This document shows positions 63,934 to 64,000 of a DNA stretch of 64,000 bases, piece by piece. The notes below the pieces were generated by a model. It was not told where the DNA came from, searched no databases, and saw only the letters and a list, made by a program, of their open reading frames with translations. Source of the stretch: Phymatolithon calcareum (taxonomy: Eukaryota; Rhodophyta; Florideophyceae; Hapalidiales). Position numbers and translations under genes: made by a program. The stretch spans positions 2,294,001-2,358,000 of the forward strand of contig OZ345353.1 of NCBI GenBank assembly GCA_977006965.1. Direction: 5' to 3'. Every line of letters begins with the position of its first letter. Position 1 is the first letter of the stretch.

Positions 63934-64000
63934 ATCGTTTTTCCTGATGGAAGTGTGACAATATCTTTTTGATTTGCGTTTTTAGTCAGGTTAGTATGTT

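Larger units (their letters stand above)
53166..64000. repeat. Giant inverted duplication (at least 10.8 kb)
   Basis: The sequence from 53166 inward is the reverse complement of the sequence from 64000 inward. Outer homologous blocks are 53166-56124 with 62294-64000, and inner blocks are 58535-59211 with 59229-61633. The arms meet at a 17-bp spacer, 59212-59228. By eye about nine bases in ten agree in the outer blocks. Differences between arms are two LINE insertions (one per arm) and unmatched middles (56125-58534 and 61634-62293). No transposase frame was recognised. Homology reaches the last base of the window, so the true end is not seen. It is either a very large foldback/TIR element or a segmental inverted duplication. 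Confidence 0.95.

Noticed and set aside
53166-64000. The inverted duplication as a pure assembly artefact
   Set aside because: The arms differ by many point changes, two LINE insertions at different sites and unmatched middle segments, so one is not a simple computational copy of the other. Long reads would still be the final proof.

Overview
This is nuclear DNA of a eukaryote. The recognisable genes are eukaryotic housekeeping genes: condensin CAP-H, THO complex THOC2, HOPS/CORVET VPS11, SHQ1, the spliceosomal protein ZMAT2/SNU23, and a Wss1-like protease. Almost all are single uninterrupted reading frames. Genes sit in small islands separated by AT-richer tracts carrying dead non-LTR retrotransposons and strong palindromes. 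Very few introns, secreted alpha-carbonic anhydrases and gene islands between repeats fit a multicellular red alga such as Chondrus. That is an inference; no rRNA or organelle marker is present to prove it.

Layout: 1-1.75 kb is a decayed LINE, and 3.9-5.5 kb a decayed F-box/LRR gene. From 8.3 to 11.4 kb lie NDOR1/Tah18 (diflavin reductase), ZMAT2 and a CDGSH iron-sulfur protein. A 5'-truncated LINE with intact target-site duplications is at 12.2-12.8 kb. Two paralogous secreted alpha-carbonic anhydrases (15.8 and 20.0 kb) flank a second type of LINE relic. A cluster of perfect palindromes (21.44-21.72 kb) precedes FolD/MTHFD, which converges on SHQ1. SHQ1 diverges from CAP-H, which converges on a PAP2-like membrane protein. 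After another LINE relic, a 1,392-residue NLR-like STAND protein (helical N-terminus, NB-ARC, about eleven WD40 repeats) lies at 32.2-36.4 kb. It is followed by an SRPBCC protein, a Ubl-WLM-UBA-PUB protease, a five-finger C2H2 protein, a 3.8-kb empty tract, then THOC2 and VPS11 in tandem.

The last 10.8 kb (53166-64000) is one huge inverted duplication. Its arms meet at a 17-bp spacer at 59212-59228, and its outer ends are the first 53166-side bases and the very last base of the window, so it probably continues beyond the window. Each arm has received its own copy of the same LINE family at a different site. The opposite arm keeps the empty site, so the insertions post-date the duplication. 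Both arms share an older MITE-like insert and end in nested hairpins. This structure and the NLR-like gene are the most promising places for something undescribed.

Genes are mostly independent housekeeping units. The one functional neighbourhood worth noting is NDOR1 next to a CDGSH (NEET-type) protein, since both families act in iron-sulfur cluster biogenesis and transfer.
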